This document shows, piece by piece, positions 35,807 to 36,884 of a stretch of DNA of 36,884 nucleotides. Below the pieces are notes generated by a model. It was not told where the DNA came from. It saw nothing but the letters and a program-made list of their open reading frames with translations, and ran no database searches. Origin of the DNA: Bacteroidaceae bacterium. GTDB taxonomy: Bacteria; Bacteroidota; Bacteroidia; Bacteroidales; Bacteroidaceae. Both the position numbers and the translations under genes were made by a program. The stretch covers positions 1 through 36,884 of the forward strand of contig BLLV01000293.1 in the NCBI GenBank assembly GCA_011959205.1. The letters run 5' to 3'. The stretch's first letter is position 1. Each line of letters begins with the position of its first letter.

Positions 35807-36265
35807 ATGGAGAAAATTGATAGTCTCGACAGACAAATTCTAGAAATTATATCCCAAAATGCCCGCATCCCGTTTAAAGATGTCGCAGCAGAATGTGGAG
35901 TTTCACGCGCGGCCATTCACCAGCGCGTACAAAGATTAATTGATTTGGGAGTCATCATCGGTTCCGGATATCATGTAAACCCCAAGAGTTTAGGTTACAG
36001 AACCTGTACCTACGTAGGAATAAAGCTGGAAAAAGGATCTATGTACAAAAATGTAGTAGCAGAGCTGAAGAAGATTCCCGAGATCGTGGAATGCCATTTC
36101 ACCACAGGCCCCTATACCATGCTGACCAAGCTTTACTCTCGTGACAACGAGCATTTGATGGACTTGCTGAACTCAAAGATTCAGGAAATCCCCGGTGTCA
36201 CAGCTACCGAGACCTTGATCTCACTGGAACAAAGCATCAAAAAAGAAATACCCATTCAAAGCTAA
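35807..36265 (+). CDS. Lrp/AsnC family transcriptional regulator
   Basis: A 152-residue regulator. The N-terminal winged HTH is clear (DSLDRQILEIISQNARIPFKDVAAECGVSRAAIHQRVQRLIDLGVI). The C-terminal RAM ligand domain spans about residues 65-145 (GIKLEKGSMYKNVVAELKKIPEIVECHFTTGPYTMLTKLYSRDNEHLMDLL). The family senses amino acids and acts as dimers or octamers. The targets are unknown. The next gene follows after 6 bases. The length is normal. Confidence 0.95.
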   Translation: MEKIDSLDRQILEIISQNARIPFKDVAAECGVSRAAIHQRVQRLIDLGVIIGSGYHVNPKSLGYRTCTYVGIKLEKGSMYKNVVAELKKIPEIVECHFTTGPYTMLTKLYSRDNEHLMDLLNSKIQEIPGVTATETLISLEQSIKKEIPIQS

Positions 36266-36271
36266 GAAAGA

Positions 36272-36586
36272 ATGGAATGGCTGAATGAATACCATTTAGG
36301 CGGTATTGCCATCGGCATCTGCACCTTTTTAATAATCGGTCTTTTCCACCCGGTAGTGGTCAAGGCCGAATATTATTGGGGAACACGGTGCTGGTGGATA
36401 TTTCTGGTGCTGGGCATAGCAGGCATTATAGGTACCGTGCTTATCAGCGACATCCTGATTTCCTCTTTATTGGGTGTCTTCTCCTTTTCTTCTTTATGGA
36501 CCATCAAAGAGATATTCGAACAACGCGAACGCGTGCTGAAAGGCTGGTTTCCGATGAATCCGAAACGGAAACACGAATATGAATAG
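36272..36586 (+). CDS. DUF4491 family membrane protein
   Basis: A 104-residue membrane protein with three hydrophobic segments (about 10-30, 42-58, 62-80), and the motif LIIGLFHPVVVKAEYYWGTRCWW. The C-terminus has IKEIFEQRERVLKGWFPMNP. These look like the DUF4491 family common in Bacteroidetes. The function is unknown. It starts 6 bases after the Lrp/AsnC gene and is probably on the same transcript. A terminator follows. Confidence 0.85.
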   Translation: MEWLNEYHLGGIAIGICTFLIIGLFHPVVVKAEYYWGTRCWWIFLVLGIAGIIGTVLISDILISSLLGVFSFSSLWTIKEIFEQRERVLKGWFPMNPKRKHEYE

Positions 36587-36604
36587 AAACGATTCTTTCC
36601 GACC

Positions 36605-36636
36605 AAGCCCTTTGCAACCCATTAAAGGGCTTTTAT
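36605..36636. terminator. Terminator after the DUF4491 gene, overlapping the end of the Rpn-type gene
   Basis: AAGCCCTTT (36605-36613) pairs exactly with AAAGGGCTT (36624-36632) around a 10-base loop, and TTATTT follows on the plus strand. The stop codon of the minus-strand gene (36622-36624) lies inside the structure, so both convergent transcripts may end here. Confidence 0.75.
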
Positions 36637-36884
36637 TTCCTCTTCAGAAAGCCCCGTAGCCTGTGCTATGATCTCAGATGATACCCCCAGTTCTTTCAAA
36701 TTCCGCGCATTCCTCATACGCTCTTCCTCACGGCCTTCCTCACGTCCCTCTTCCCGGCCTTCTTTACGGCCTTCTTCCCTGCCTTTCTTCAGCTGGGTTG
36801 TCATCACACTGTACCAATCACGGAAATTTTTCAAACTTTCCCAATACTCACTCAATTCCTTGCGAGAGAATTTGGCTATCTCGG
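36622..36884 (-). CDS. Rpn/PD-(D/E)XK nuclease-type transposase, 3' part only
   Basis: The reading frame is open through the right edge; about 87 C-terminal residues are seen. KFSRKELSEYWESLKNFRDWYSVM, then a Gly-Arg-Glu repeat region and LKELGVSSEIIAQATGLSEEEIKAL, is the usual end of Rpn family (PD-(D/E)XK, YhgA-like) recombination-promoting nucleases or transposases in Bacteroides. The catalytic domain lies beyond the window. The GREE/GRKE unit occurs five times in tandem. An ATG-like start at 36855 is really a TTG within the longer frame. Confidence 0.75.
   Translation of the reverse strand, partial: EIAKFSRKELSEYWESLKNFRDWYSVMTTQLKKGREEGRKEGREEGREEGREEERMRNARNLKELGVSSEIIAQATGLSEEEIKAL

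Noticed and set aside
1-36884. tRNA genes, rRNA, CRISPR arrays, integrases, complete insertion sequences
   Set aside because: Looked for and not seen. The only mobile-type signals are the two palindromic repeats, the MFS scar and the partial Rpn-type gene.

Overview
The window looks like chromosomal DNA of a gut Bacteroidales species, most likely Bacteroides or Phocaeicola. The evidence is the gene content (a nusA-infB-suf operon, an L-fucose locus, a Nudix-TPR-barrel cluster, DUF3109, DUF4491 and GIN-domain proteins). The promoters also fit: most upstream regions carry the Bacteroides-type -7 box TAnnTTTG, and classic Shine-Dalgarno sites are rare. No tRNA, rRNA, CRISPR array, integrase or intact insertion sequence was seen. 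Almost everything is core genome, tightly packed.

Layout, left to right. (1) 1-2719, minus strand: 5' part of an outer-membrane porin (OprO/P type), a Cys-rich DUF3109 protein and phosphoglycerate mutase gpmI, with a palindromic interspersed repeat between the last two. (2) 2974-7170, plus strand: fucR-like GntR regulator, fucose isomerase fucI and fucose permease fucP, with no fucA or fucK between them. (3) rnhB (minus), then a two-gene LysO-type exporter (plus), closed by a perfect 19-bp stem terminator. (4) 9000-19237, minus strand: one long run transcribed rimP-nusA-infB-cvpA-sufB-sufC-sufD-sufS. It combines transcription and translation core factors with the Fe-S cluster machinery, and has a good promoter plus a terminator-like hairpin in its leader.

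(5) 19376-22852: a small membrane-anchored protein, a fragment of a lost MFS transporter, a YgjP-like zinc peptidase, a GIN-domain lipoprotein with seven GxGS repeats, and an ECF sigma factor with a small one-TM partner. Near-identical ECF-type promoter motifs precede both the sigma gene and the lipoprotein gene, so these may form a small self-contained envelope regulon. (6) 22915-28586, minus strand: topA-aroK-speA-argB. (7) 28708-33869, minus strand: Nudix hydrolase, a 967-residue periplasmic TPR protein and a plug-less TonB-receptor-like beta-barrel, probably one operon. (8) 34001-36586, plus strand: a CNNM/CorC-type CBS membrane protein, a small hypothetical, an Lrp/AsnC regulator and a DUF4491 membrane protein. 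Last comes the 3' part of an Rpn/PD-(D/E)XK-type gene on the minus strand.

The least explained parts are the ECF sigma/GIN-lipoprotein pair, the TPR-plus-barrel operon, the leader hairpin of the nusA operon and the palindromic repeats. All family assignments are from reading the protein sequences by eye; no searches were run.
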